This document shows positions 28,777 through 38,467 of a stretch of DNA of 45,011 nt, one piece after another. Each line of letters opens with the position of its first letter. Positions within the stretch are counted from its first letter, which is position 1. The notes beneath the pieces are model-generated. The model saw nothing but the letters and a program-made list of their open reading frames with translations, was not told the origin of the DNA and did no database searches. The translations under genes and the position numbers were made by a program. Source of the stretch: JALOAF01 sp035446765 (GTDB lineage Bacteria; Patescibacteriota; Gracilibacteria; Absconditabacterales; Absconditicoccaceae); assembly GCA_035446765.1 (NCBI GenBank), contig DAOTFU010000003.1, positions 1 through 45,011 of the forward strand, read 5' to 3'.

Positions 28777-28867
28777 CATTCAATTTATAAATGTGAAATG
28801 CGAAATTGTGTATTAATACATAATTTATATTTGGCATTAAACACTATAAGATTGCACATTTTCAAAA

Positions 28868-28944
28868 TGGTGGGCATAGGTGGACTCGAACCACCGACCT
28901 CATCCTTATCAGAGATGCGCTCTAACCAACTGAGCTATATGCCC
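28868..28944 (-). tRNA. tRNA-Ile(GAT)
   Basis: Complete cloverleaf. Acceptor GGGCATA/TATGCCC, D-arm AGCTCAGTTGGTTAGAGC, anticodon loop CTGATAA (GAT), T-arm GGTGGTTCGAGTCCACC, discriminator A and encoded CCA. A substrate for TsaD-dependent t6A37 by its ANN codons. Flanked upstream by an AGTTAAA repeat tract. Confidence 0.96.
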
Positions 28945-28945
28945 A

Positions 28946-29005
28946 CATTAGTTAAAAGTTAAAAGTTGAAAGCTGAAAGTGAGTATATCTCTTTTAACTT
29001 TTGAA
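28946..29005. repeat. AGTTAAA heptamer tract with inverted arm
   Basis: TTAGTTAAAAGTTAAAAGTT, then GAAAGCTGAAAGTGAG, and an opposing CTTTTAACTTTTGAAC arm at 28989-29005. The arms can form an extended AT-rich stem between tRNA-Ile and the tRNA-Phe remnant. Confidence 0.5.
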
Positions 29006-29026
29006 CTTAATAAACTTTGAACCGTA

Positions 29027-29100
29027 TTAATGGTGCCGGGAGGCAGGATTGAACCACCGACACATCCCGACTTGTCGGGACTGTCTCTACCACTGAGCTA
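29027..29100 (-). pseudogene. Partial copy of tRNA-Phe with its anticodon arm replaced by a palindrome
   Basis: 29027-29064 is identical over 38 nt to the 3' part of tRNA-Phe with flank (29347-29384), including CCA. 29085-29100 is identical over 16 nt to its D-arm region (29403-29418). Between them, 20 nt (TCCCGACTTGTCGGGACTGT) replace the 18 nt of the anticodon arm and contain a perfect TCCCGA/TCGGGA hairpin. The 5' acceptor strand is missing. It cannot form a working tRNA-Phe. Confidence 0.88.
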
Positions 29101-29329
29101 TTAACTTTTTTATATAATTTTTATTTTTACAAGACTTAAGGTATTTTTCAAAAGTTTCAGCTTCAGTTTTTGTTTTAAATCATTTAGATTTAATTAAACT
29201 TAAAGGTCTATATAGTTTGGTAGACTTAACACTTCAATTGTTATGTTGTGTTAATCTTTTATTTATAGAAGTTGTGCTTCCATAGTATCGCTTTCAATCA
29301 GACCTTTCTAATATGTAAACATAATACAT
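29087..29329 (-). CDS. Single-domain GIY-YIG nuclease at tRNA-Phe
   Basis: 80 aa. YVYIL at residues 3-7 and RYYGSTTSINKRLTQHN at 14-30 make the GIY-YIG core; Arg25 and the Glu of TEAETFEKYLKS (56-61) are in catalytic positions. Two or three glycines are TGA. The last five codons (LIAQW and the TAG stop) are read from the D-arm of the tRNA-Phe copy. It starts 21 nt after the intact tRNA-Phe in the same orientation, exactly as the tRNA-Pro nuclease does. The two proteins share only the fold-level motifs (about a quarter to a third identity by eye), so they are not a recent duplication of each other. Confidence 0.87.
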
Positions 29330-29350
29330 ATTTTAATTATTATTTTTTAA

Positions 29351-29425
29351 TGGTGCCGGGAGGCAGGATTGAACCACCGACACAAGGCTTTTCAGGCCTC
29401 TGCTCTACCACTGAGCTACCCCGGC
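29351..29425 (-). tRNA. tRNA-Phe(GAA)
   Basis: Complete cloverleaf. Acceptor GCCGGGG/TCCCGGC, D-arm AGCTCAGTGGTAGAGC, anticodon loop CTGAAAA (GAA) on an AGGC/GCCT stem, T-arm with TTCAATC, discriminator A and encoded CCA. Flanked on both sides by partial copies of itself (29027-29100 and 29557-29576). Confidence 0.95.
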
Positions 29426-29428
29426 ATA

Positions 29429-29556
29429 TAAGACACAAGAAGTATGCTCTACTTCCGATTGTATTCGTCAATCTTTTAGATGACTCATATCATCGGAATG
29501 ACCTCATTGTAATCAAAATACTTTCGCTACGCTTAGTCTTTTCAACAATGTGGACA
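29429..29556. other. 128-bp insert between tRNA-Phe and its 5' copy
   Basis: No convincing gene. It holds nested inverted repeats: TTCCGAT/ATCGGAA (about 29455 and 29495) around ATCTTTTAGAT, and CATTGT/ACAATG near its outer end. It is bounded by an exact 20-bp direct repeat of the tRNA 5' part, like a small non-autonomous insertion. Confidence 0.5.
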
Positions 29557-29576
29557 CACTGAGCTACCCCGGCATA
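29557..29576 (-). pseudogene. Exact 20-nt copy of the 5' end of tRNA-Phe
   Basis: Identical to 29409-29428 (CACTGAGCTACCCCGGCATA on the plus strand): the 5' acceptor strand and half of the D-arm plus three upstream bases. Confidence 0.85.
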
Positions 29577-29653
29577 CAATATTTTTCTAAGTAAAAAAAA
29601 TATTTGCTGGGTAGTTTTATAAAAAAATCTCATTTAATTTCAAGTGAAAATTA

Positions 29654-29679
29654 AAAACGCTTCTGTATAGAAGCATTTT
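29654..29679 (-). terminator. Terminator of the small basic protein gene
   Basis: On the minus strand AAAATGCTTCT, ATAC loop, AGAAGCGTTTT with one G-T pair, then more T. It lies 5 bp after the stop codon of the 29684-30025 gene. Confidence 0.75.
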
Positions 29680-29683
29680 ATGT

Positions 29684-30025
29684 TTATTTTGTATTTAAGC
29701 TTTTTCTCATTTTGGTTCTAAGCCAACCTGATATTGGTACTTGTACCATTTCAGATCATCAAGATGGTGTCCTTATGTATCTGTATCCATCTGGATCGAC
29801 CCTAAGTCTAGTTTCTCGACATACTTTTCTACCTTTTATAAATCGATTGTATTCTCATCATCTTGGATTTTTGTATACTCATATTACTCACATTTCTTTG
29901 GCATCTTCTAGGTCTAATTTTCTTTTTGGATATTCAAATCTTTTAAGTCATTTAAACTTTTGAGCTTGTTTTTGTTGTTGTATTTTTTTAGCAGCTATTC
30001 ATCTTTTGTTTGTTCTACTTGCCAT
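29684..30025 (-). CDS. Small basic protein of unknown function
   Basis: 113 aa, strongly basic, no signal peptide. N-terminal MASRTNKRGIAAKKIQQQKQ looks like an RNA-binding tail. The core KNPRGGEYNRFIKGRKVCRE, then TRLRVDPDGYRYIRTPSGGS, resembles a small beta-rich nucleic-acid-binding or ribosome-associated fold. The C-terminus SGWLRTKMRKSLNTK is again basic. Six or more glycines are TGA. I do not recognise a family. It lies between the aminopeptidase (77 bp gap) and the tRNA cluster, with its own terminator. Base composition and length would suit a lineage-specific ribosomal or nucleoid protein. Confidence 0.75.
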
Positions 30026-30101
30026 TTTAAAATGATTTTAAAGTTTAAAGTTTTATGATTAATGAGTATTAATTATAAAGGATTCCTTTTAAATTTCAAG
30101 A

Positions 30102-31304
30102 TTATATTGTAAATTGTCAGTTTTGGTATATGATTTTTTGTGTTCAGTCTTGTAAAGTAGCAGTAACTGTTCTGTCTGTGGTAGAGATAATATCTACGTG
30201 TTCAGCCGAGGAGTTTAATCATATAGATTTTTTAAATTTTGTATCATCTAGTTTAGATTTATCTCAAATATAACATTCGTCAAAAGCTCTTCACAATGCT
30301 ATATGAGTATTTCAATATTTTCATCAAACATTTTCATCATATAATGTTTCTCACATAAATTTTGTAATTTTTGAAGTCCTTGCATCGGTCAGACTAAATT
30401 CTCACAATTGATTCATTCATGGGATTTTTATCATATCTTGAAATAATTTATCATTTTGTTTTGCTTTTGCTTTTGATATTTTTCCATTTTTAAATTCTAT
30501 CTCTATTCATTTTATGAGACTACCGTATCTATATAGAGGTTGGTTAAATTTTATTCGTCCATTTACTTCTCTATAATCTGGGGAAGTAAATATCTCAAAA
30601 GATGGTATATTACATCCACTACCAGCCCTTCGGCATCTATCTTTTCATATTTTTATGTGCAAGTCTACATCTTTTCATTTGATGTGTATTTTTTCTATCT
30701 TTAGTTTATCTAGTTTATTTTTTTTGTCTATAATCAACTTATTGATTTCTTGTCGTTTTTTGACTGGATTTTTTTCGTTTAGGTAACAAGCATCAATTAT
30801 TTGTTTTCGATATTCTTCTAGACTCATATTGACTTCTTTTGCCATGGCTGGAGTACCGTAAAGACATATTGTCCAAGAAAATTTTTTATCTCTTTCTTTT
30901 TTGTCTATAAGATCTCTAAATGGCTGATTAACCTTGATTCTTGTCATAATTTTTTTTGGGTCTATACCATCCAACTCATGTTTGTCTGCTTCTGCCAATA
31001 TTCATATATGATGAGTTTTTGATTTTATTTCTCATTCTTTAAATTCTTTTGGCATGAATTTGATTTGTTCCATAGATGCATTTTCATAGAAGTGTCTTGA
31101 AGTACCATCTGGTAAATATCTAATGACAGGATGTCATCATGCTTTCAATATTGATTCTTGCAGTGGTATAAGAAAAGGTTTTGCACATTCTGGTATATAG
31201 ACAAAAACTACATCTCATTTTTTGATTCATTTTCAGCTTCGAAGAGCAAAATTTACCAAAACATCTGCATATTTTTTTAATATCTCTTGGTTAGGTGTGT
31301 ACAT
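30102..31304 (-). CDS. M29 family aminopeptidase (AmpS/PepS type)
   Basis: 400 aa, usual length. Metal-dependent cytosolic exopeptidase that removes N-terminal residues. The N-terminal domain has LKKYADVLVNFALRSGKGIK and GDVVFVYIPECAKPFLIPLQ. The C-terminal catalytic domain has the metal-ligand stretch: GEFSLTDARTSKITKFMGET, LYDENVGGKYGNTHIALGRA and a final HVDIIS (His/Asp ligands). The conserved Glu of GxFS is present. Several glycines are TGA (VGGKYG, LQDGTQ). The start MYTPNQEILKKYADV is a normal family N-terminus. The gene is followed by the small basic protein. Confidence 0.92.
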
Positions 31305-31308
31305 ATGT

Positions 31309-31360
31309 AGTTAAAAGTGAAAAGTTAAAAGTTAAAAGTTTAAAGTTGAAAGTGAAAAGT
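31309..31360. repeat. AGTTAAA heptamer repeat tract, longest copy
   Basis: About seven 7-nt units of AAAGTTA type with drift to AAAGTGA and AAAGTTG, from the aminopeptidase start to the 3' end of tRNA-Thr. It may contribute to a tRNA-Thr 3' trailer or to the 5' UTR of the aminopeptidase. Confidence 0.6.
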
Positions 31361-31433
31361 AGCTTACGAGCGGGCTTGAACCGCCGACCTCTCCCTTACC
31401 ATGGGAGTGCTCTACCAGCTGAGCTACGTAAGC
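31361..31433 (-). tRNA. tRNA-Thr(GGT)
   Basis: Complete cloverleaf. Acceptor GCTTACG/CGTAAGC, D-arm AGCTCAGCTGGTAGAGC, anticodon arm CTCCC-ATGGTAA-GGGAG (GGT), T-arm GGCGGTTCAAGCCCGC. Discriminator T, no encoded CCA. No GIY-YIG gene or duplicate is attached to it. Confidence 0.95.
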
Positions 31434-31628
31434 AAAAGTATAGTTTTGATATTTATATGAAAGTGTTTTTCAATGTGTTTTTTTTGGAGACAACATACTT
31501 TTTATGTTAAAAACGCTCCGCTATGGCTTACTTTTGTCACAATTAAGCAACAAAAGTAAGCAAAAATGCCCTCGTTCGTAGATTGCAGTCATACTTACAG
31601 CTTGAAATATTTTATTATAAAATACAAA

Positions 31629-31651
31629 GCTCCGAATTGGTTCGGAGCCTT
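31629..31651. terminator. Terminator-like hairpin GCTCCGAA/TTCGGAGC
   Basis: Eight-bp GC-containing stem with a TTGG loop and T-rich flanks on both strands. It is the typical shape of an intrinsic terminator, but there is no coding gene on either side to assign it to. Confidence 0.6.
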
Positions 31652-31737
31652 AGTTTTATTTAATATTGAACTTTAGTAAATTTCATTGAGTCTGACAGTG
31701 CAATCTCAAACATCTTTATCTTTTTGGTTTTTTAAAA

Positions 31738-31767
31738 AATCTAGACTTGAGTAGAGTCTAGATTTTG
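31738..31767. terminator. Terminator-like hairpin AATCTAGACT/AGTCTAGATT
   Basis: Ten-bp perfect stem, 7-nt loop, followed by TTG on the plus strand and preceded by a poly-A that becomes a T run on the minus strand. It may end an unrecognised RNA in 31434-31738. Confidence 0.55.
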
Positions 31768-32072
31768 TATTGCCGTAGTACTATTTTATATTTTTTAAAA
31801 TATGGCCAAAGTTAAGATAGACATTGTAATAAATCAAGCAGAGAAGTACAATGTAATCTGATTTTGATTTATAAATTTTTTTAATTTTTTGTGATTTTTT
31901 TTGATTTGTTTTTTGATGAATTTTGTCATTTTTTGTCATTTTGGTTTATAAATTTGTGTAATAATATTTTATCTAGAAATTTATAATTTGCAAAAATTTT
32001 GATACTTTTTTTCAATTTTTTTTGTCATTTTTAAAAAATATGAGATAATATAAAACATACTATATCATCTTT

Positions 32073-32101
32073 TTGTGATTTTGGGGGTGTAAGTATATAT
32101 A
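32073..32101 (+). promoter_or_regulatory. Possible promoter of the surface-protein operon
   Basis: TTGTGA, 17-bp spacer (including GGGGGTG), TATATA, 80 bp before the giant gene. It is the only reasonable -35/-10 pair in this AT-rich leader. Confidence 0.45.
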
Positions 32102-32181
32102 TAGTATATAAATTTTCGCGTATATTGTTTTTTTGATTAAAATTGAATTATCTTGAATGTTTTATTGTTTTTGAGCCAAGT

Positions 32182-35100
32182 ATGAGTTGAAATGATTTGA
32201 TAAAAGACAAGAGTATTTCAGAATTTGAGACTAAATGAGTTTTTGATTCTGCAGACAAAAAGTTGACTCCAGATATTGGGAATAGAATAAACGAAAAAGT
32301 TGAGGAATCTTTTCAAGATTTTCTGAATAGTAAAAATGCTAGTATCAGTCACATAGACAATGAGATAGAAAAAGATTGGTATCAAGAAAGTTTTAATGAA
32401 TGGCTGGATAATGATGTTGATCAAATATTAGAAAAATCAAAAATTGAAGAGATCGAAGCTGTAAATACTGATATAGAAAATAATTTAAAAGCTTTGAATT
32501 TTGAGATAGAGCTTGGCAATCTACAAGAGCAGATACAACAAAACAATCAAGCAAGTGCACAAATAGAGACACTAACAATATGAAGTACAGACATTGATAT
32601 TGCTTTTCGTAATGGTATAAAACCCGAGGAAGTTGCTGAACTTGTGAGTGGAAAAGCTTTTGAATGACAAGTAAAAATAATTGAACTTTTGAAAGAAGGT
32701 AAAGTAAAAGAATTGCAACAAAAAATATGAGGTACGAAATGAGAGCAGATATGAACTACTGGCGTATATAAATATGATAATTTGCCTGTATATTGAGATG
32801 ATTGACTTTTTGGTAGTGAAACCTTTGAGGCATTGAAAACATATATAAAAGATAATCCTGTTAAAGTGGCCAATGAAGCCGCTATATCAGCTGGTCAAGC
32901 AGCAGAAAATACACCATGAAGTGCTCCAAGTGCTAATGCGGGAGCCAATGGATCTGCTGTAGAAAGTTATGAAGAAATTGGAACAAATATAGATGTAATG
33001 AACAATACTGGTGTAGAATATAAAGGATGTGAAAAATGAGACCAAGTGGAAATATATAGTTGAAGTTGAGGTATTATGTTTAGTGTATTTCCATCTTCTG
33101 TGGAACCTAACTTAAAGGTGATAAAAGAAGATGGTAAAGAAAAATTGGTTTATAAAGCTGATTTTGCATGAGAAGATAATTTTGATCTTGTGATAATGGA
33201 AAATTGAAAAGAAGTTTTTGATAAGACAGTATCTATAGATATAAAATGAGATGGTACTGAAAAGACAAAAACTACAAAAGAACAAGAATATCAAAATATC
33301 ATAGATTCGTTAGAGGGTAAGTGGGAAGATGTTAATATTTTGGCACAAATAATAGAGGACTTACAAACAGAATTTAATTGGAAAGAAGAATTAGGAAAAA
33401 TAGAAGATGAAGAAGAGAAAGAAGAATTTAAGCTTAAATATGGTGAAGAGGCGCCAAGCAAAGATAGGATGGATGTTATCTCGTATTTGATACCAAGACT
33501 TGCACAAAAAAACAAAGAGTTATATTTAAAAAATTGGCTTGGATATGTTGCCAATGGTGAAGATAAAAATGGTTGAAGGTCAGAATGATTGCAAAATGAT
33601 TATTTCAAATGAAACTATACAATAAATATAAATGGAGAAAATATTACTTCTGAAGAATTTTTGAAAAAATTGGATAAATGAAAAATTTCTAATTGGTATA
33701 TCATAGACTTTGATGTAAGAGAAGAAAATAATGTGGATCTGTCTGATCCAAACTATCTTCAAAAAATATCTGTATCAAATGTGGTAATATCAGATGATAA
33801 AAATTTTGGTAAAGAACAATTGGTAGAAGATCAAGAGATACAGTATAATGCTGAATCTTATGGGAATATGGAAATGAACAACAATGTGAATAGTGATAGA
33901 CAAGCTATCAAAAATATACTAGGCATAAGATGACTTTTTGGTCGATGATGAGTAAATGAGGAAATGAGCATAGCCACAGAAGACTATGAAACCAACAATC
34001 CGAGTTTGTCTGAGAGAAAAGATTTAAAAGATCTAAAACAAGTGTTGATGGCTTTTGTTAGTGATAATTATGAAGTAGATATTGCAAAAGCCTTTAAGAT
34101 AGTAAATAGAGAATCTACCAAGTCTTTTGTAAATTGGGAAAATGTAGATTGGAGTAGTGTTGGAAAATTGGATAAAAATCGTCTTTTTAGAAAATCTGAT
34201 GAAAAACAACTAGCAAGACTTGGAGAGTTGTATTGGAAATATAAAAATGAGACAAATACAAATGGTGACTACTTCAATAAGGCAATGTGACTTTTGGAAA
34301 ATTATTTTGTGAGATGATTGAAAAATGAAAATGGTAAATCATTTTCTGAGTCTAATTCTGGATGATTGTTTGAGAGTATATATCAAAAAGAACAAATATG
34401 AACAGCAGAGGGACTTATAGATCCTGACAAAAAAAGACAAGCATTGAAATCAATTTTTAAAGAAGATTATAAAAAAGGAAATGTATTGGAAGTCAGTTTC
34501 CAACAAAGTGATGAGCTGAAAGAATTGGAAAAGATTGTGAAGAAAGTAGATTTGGATTTATTTTTTGCAAAAGTGAAGTCTAGCGTATGAGGGAGTCCAA
34601 TGTCTTTTGACAATAAATGGGAAGATAAATTATATGTAAAATATCAAAAATATCTAAAAAATTTGGATGCTAAAAAATTGGATGACAATGATAATCCTAT
34701 AGTATTGGAAGATAATGTAGAAGGTTATCAATATTATAATGCTGTATTTGATTTTGTAGTATCTATGGGACAATGAAATCAAGATATAGTGCAAGCTGTA
34801 AATTCTATGAAACTTTCTGAGAATATTGATATAGAATATGAAAATGATGGTTTGGATGAAGTTTGGTATGGATCAAAGGAAGAAAAACAATTTATTATGA
34901 TGTTGTGTGATATCAATACTGATGGTAAAGTAGACTCTGGAGACAGATGAGTGAGGATGTGATTGGAAATGAAGAATATATATAAGAGTGTAAAAGTAGA
35001 TCAAAAATATATGGACTATGAATGAGAGCAGGAAGTTTGGAAAAATATAGTAGCCTTTACAAAACAAATGCTTGTGAAGTCAAACAAACCTGCTTTGTTG

Positions 35101-38100
35101 GCAGATCTGGAAAAAATGGAAGGAAAAGATTTGAAAGAACTTTTAGAAGAATTTGCTAAAAATCCAGGATTGCTGTCAGAAATTAGGTCTACCTTGGTAA
35201 ACAGTCCTATACCTATAGAACATATATATAGGTATGGTGAAAATGCTTCTGAGATGTATGTATTGCCACAGATCATGGCAAATAATGTAGAAGTAGCAGG
35301 TTTGGAAGAAGTATTTGAAAAAGAATATAATAAACTTTTGTCACAATGACTCAAAGATAGCCCTGAAATTAGAGCAGTATTGAAGCCAATGGTCTATGGT
35401 GCTTTTGTAAGAAATAATGCTATAGATTATGGTGCTGGAGGTATGTGACTTACATTGAATACTGAAAAAGCAGGTAGTTTTAGTTTAAGTCTGTGATATG
35501 CAGATGTTGTATGAAACAACGGTGGCAATAAAGACCAGTCTCTTGGTATAATATTGTCATGGTGAGATACTTATGAAGTAAGCAAAAATACACAGGTAAG
35601 TATATGAGCACGCACTGGTATTTCTTCAAAAGAAAATCTTTTTGTGCCTATATGAGTAAATGCAAGCATAAAAACATTGATAAATGAAAATCAACTTGAT
35701 GAAAATTTAGAACTGAAAACTGCAAAACATTTTGTTGTAGGAGCCAACTTTACAATGATTGGTTCTATACCATCTTTTGGTTGAGCAATATGATTTTCAC
35801 AAGATAAAATAGATGGTCTAAATAGACAATATGATAATATAAAAGAACAACTAAAATGATCAAATGGTGTGATTGCCGATTTGCTTAATAGTGTAGATTT
35901 TGGTAACAATAGAGATGATGTAATAGGTGAAATAGAGATAAGACTTTCTGAGAGATTTGGTAAAGCTAAATGAGATGAAATAAGGAGTGCAGCCGTAAAT
36001 CTGTATGAATGAATATTATATTTTGCTCCTAGTATAGATGGAGTTTTGGATAAAGATGATCCAATTTTGACTAAGATAGTACATGATGTGGCTGATTCTT
36101 ATGCTTTGCAGTGGAAGAACCAAGCTATGATGGATGCTAAGTGAGCTTATCTGGAAAATGTGACTGTGGGTTTACAATTTTTGGCAGGATTTTATCCTAT
36201 ACCAAATTTGTGAGCTACAGTGTCTTGGTATAAAAATCTTTATGCTACTGAGACAGAAGAGAGTTTGGCAAATTATTATGCACAACTGGCTACTGGTAGA
36301 TGAATGGAAAAGATAGATGTTGATGGGTTTTATGATAAGAAATGAGCGATCACAAGTACAGCTGTAGAGTACTTGAATGCTAAATTGAGTATAGCTCATC
36401 CAAACATAGATACACCTGATTTGAATATAAAAATTAGTGAGAAAAATACAGAAGAGAGTGAAGGATGATTATATAGTGATAATGCTCCTTCTTTGTGTAT
36501 ACCCGTAGAGATTTATAGATATGCAAATATAAATTTGGATGCAAGTGTAGCTGATTATACCAATACTTTTGAATGAAAAGATGGTGTTGAGTACTTGGAA
36601 GTGCCGCTTAATACTCAGATAGCTTTGTTGGATTATAGTAGGACAAATAGTGCAAAATTTGATCTGATAATATGAGATACAAAAGCTGAATTGGACGATG
36701 TACATGTATGACCTGATCTACAAGATTTTGACTGAAATCCTACAGAGTACAAATATACAAACAATTTGTATATGGATAGTACAGAAATTAATGAACAAAT
36801 ATCGAGTGGTATTTTGAAAGATATAGAAGTTACAGATGATAAATGAGATGTAATAGAGACAATAAAACAACCTATCAAATCGTGCATAAGTGCTGAAAAT
36901 GGTCGAGTGATGCTGGAGCTTGAAGATTTGGATGGAAAACATTATGTAGATATGTGAGGAAAACATTCAGATATAGAATTATCTGACGGATATCTATCTA
37001 TGCCTGAGTTTGGTACTTTGGATATATTGTATGAAAATTGAGATTATAAACTTTATTATAGATCCAATCCAATTGATGCGTTAAATATTAATTTTGATGC
37101 TAAACTTGATGATAACACCAACAATACCTTTGATACTATTGGTGGAACAAACTATAGTGTAGAAACCATTGATTTCGCTAGTGGAGGTATAGATTTGTTT
37201 GAGAAATACAATAATTTTGATGAGATTTTTGAAGACATAGAGGATGAATTATCTAAAATGGATGATAAGTATTGAAATGTAAGTGGTCCTTATGTCAGTT
37301 TGATGAATGCTGCAGCAGAAGCCGGTATAAATAACTTATTGGATGAGACAGATTATGATAGTGCTATGGATGAATTAGTAAAAATATTGTCTGACAACAA
37401 TTCATTTAAAAGCGAAGATATTTTTGATGATTTGAGAAGTAAAATATTTGATGATAATAAATTAAAGATAGATCTTTCTATGTCAGACAAAGTGATGATA
37501 ATAGACAGATTTAAAGCAATCTTTTCGTATCATATTGATATGGATACTTATGCAGAGATACCAAAATATGGAGATGGTTATATGAAGTTGTTTGGATATG
37601 ATAATGCAGCCGAATATCCATTGGGTGCAGAATATAAGTGATTGGTTTTAGAAAAATTGAAAACAAAAAACAATATATCTAGAGAAAGGCAAGATAATTT
37701 ATTTGGTATGACGGCTTTTTATAGATTGGGTCAATGAAATGAGTGAAGATGATTTTCTATGACGCAGATGTGATCTACAAATGTTTTGGGTGGAGTAATG
37801 GAAAATATCAAATCAGCTGATTTGGAGAAAACTCAAACATGGTTTTTGAATAATTTAGAAAAAAGTCAAGTTCACAAAGAAATATTGAAAGAATCTTTGG
37901 TGGCTCAAATTGATGGTGTGAACTCTTTGAATGATGAACAATTGATGAATCTTTTGAGATGAGAACAAGTTGACATTGATGGGAAAAAAGTTACTTTGGA
38001 TTTAGATTATGTGTTCTATCTTTTGTGAGAATGTGCAAATGAATCTATAGGTATAAAAATAAACAAAATAAAAATCAGTACACCTACTGATGATGTTCCT

Positions 38101-38442
38101 GCAGAAGTAGTTGATTCAATAAGTGGAGATTGGGAGTGAGGAAATATCAAAATATGAGCAAGTTCGCATACAGGTATGTATGTAAACACAGTAGAATCAA
38201 CCAATGAATTTGCTTGGGCTAGGAAAAATTCTGCTGGAGGTAGTTTGGTATCTGCTTTTGGTAAAGAAATACCTGAACCCGAAGATAAACCTTGGTCTGA
38301 GCCAAATCCTTGAGATGAACCATCTGATGATCCTTGGTCAGGTCCTGGTGAGTGAGAAAATATAGTGATTGATGATAACTCAACATCTGGTGCATGAGAT
38401 AGTGGCGATGGTTTGTGACATTGATGAAACCATGGTACATAA
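32182..38442 (+). CDS. Giant 2086-aa protein, first gene of a surface-protein operon
   Basis: 2086 codons open throughout with TGA as Gly; about 120 kb-scale stop-free evidence for code 25. I recognise no family over most of it. Visible parts: residues 1-130 acidic and helical, coiled-coil-like; ~195-223 (LPVYGDGLFGSETFEALKTY) resembles a peptidoglycan-binding type 1 repeat; ~910 (DINTDGKVDSGD) is an EF-hand/dockerin-like calcium loop; ~1080-1205 has Gly-rich alternating beta strands (GAGGMGLTLN, SFSLSLGYADVVG, VSIGARTGIS) like a beta-barrel or beta-helix segment; the last ~55 residues are a Pro/Asp/Glu/Gly/Ser tail. No Sec signal peptide at MSGNDLIKDK. The two genes that follow at 25-bp gaps are secreted, so it may be exported by another route or act in the cell envelope. 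The first part of this evidence is seen; function is unknown. Confidence 0.85.
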
Positions 38443-38467
38443 ATATTTTAAATGAAATTTTATTAAG

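Larger units (their letters stand above)
31434..32072. other. Gene-poor stretch with a series of hairpins
   Basis: The gap 31434-32181 holds no gene I trust. It contains a 12-bp perfect stem GCTTACTTTTGT/ACAAAAGTAAGC near 31526-31561, the two terminator-like hairpins listed separately, and a very T-rich tract (31861-32040) with several TTTTTGTCATTT units. A 49-codon ORF at 31802-31951 (MAKVKIDIVINQAEKYNVIG, then Phe-rich) begins plausibly but soon becomes low-complexity sequence. Confidence 0.4.

Noticed and set aside
29272..29562. Plus-strand ORF across the tRNA-Phe region
   Set aside because: It is an antisense translation of tRNA and tRNA-remnant sequence.
1..31300. Many plus-strand ORFs of 60-190 codons opposite the minus-strand genes
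   Set aside because: They lie antisense to full-length conserved proteins, have Ser/Phe/Ile-rich composition typical of reverse-complement reading in AT-rich DNA, and match no known motif.
31309..31360. CRISPR array made of the AAAGTTA repeats
   Set aside because: The units are 7 nt, contiguous, without spacers, and no cas gene is present in the window.
31802..31951. 49-codon ORF starting MAKVKIDIVINQ
   Set aside because: After 20 residues it becomes Phe-rich low-complexity sequence from a T tract, there is no ribosome binding site, and no homology is apparent.
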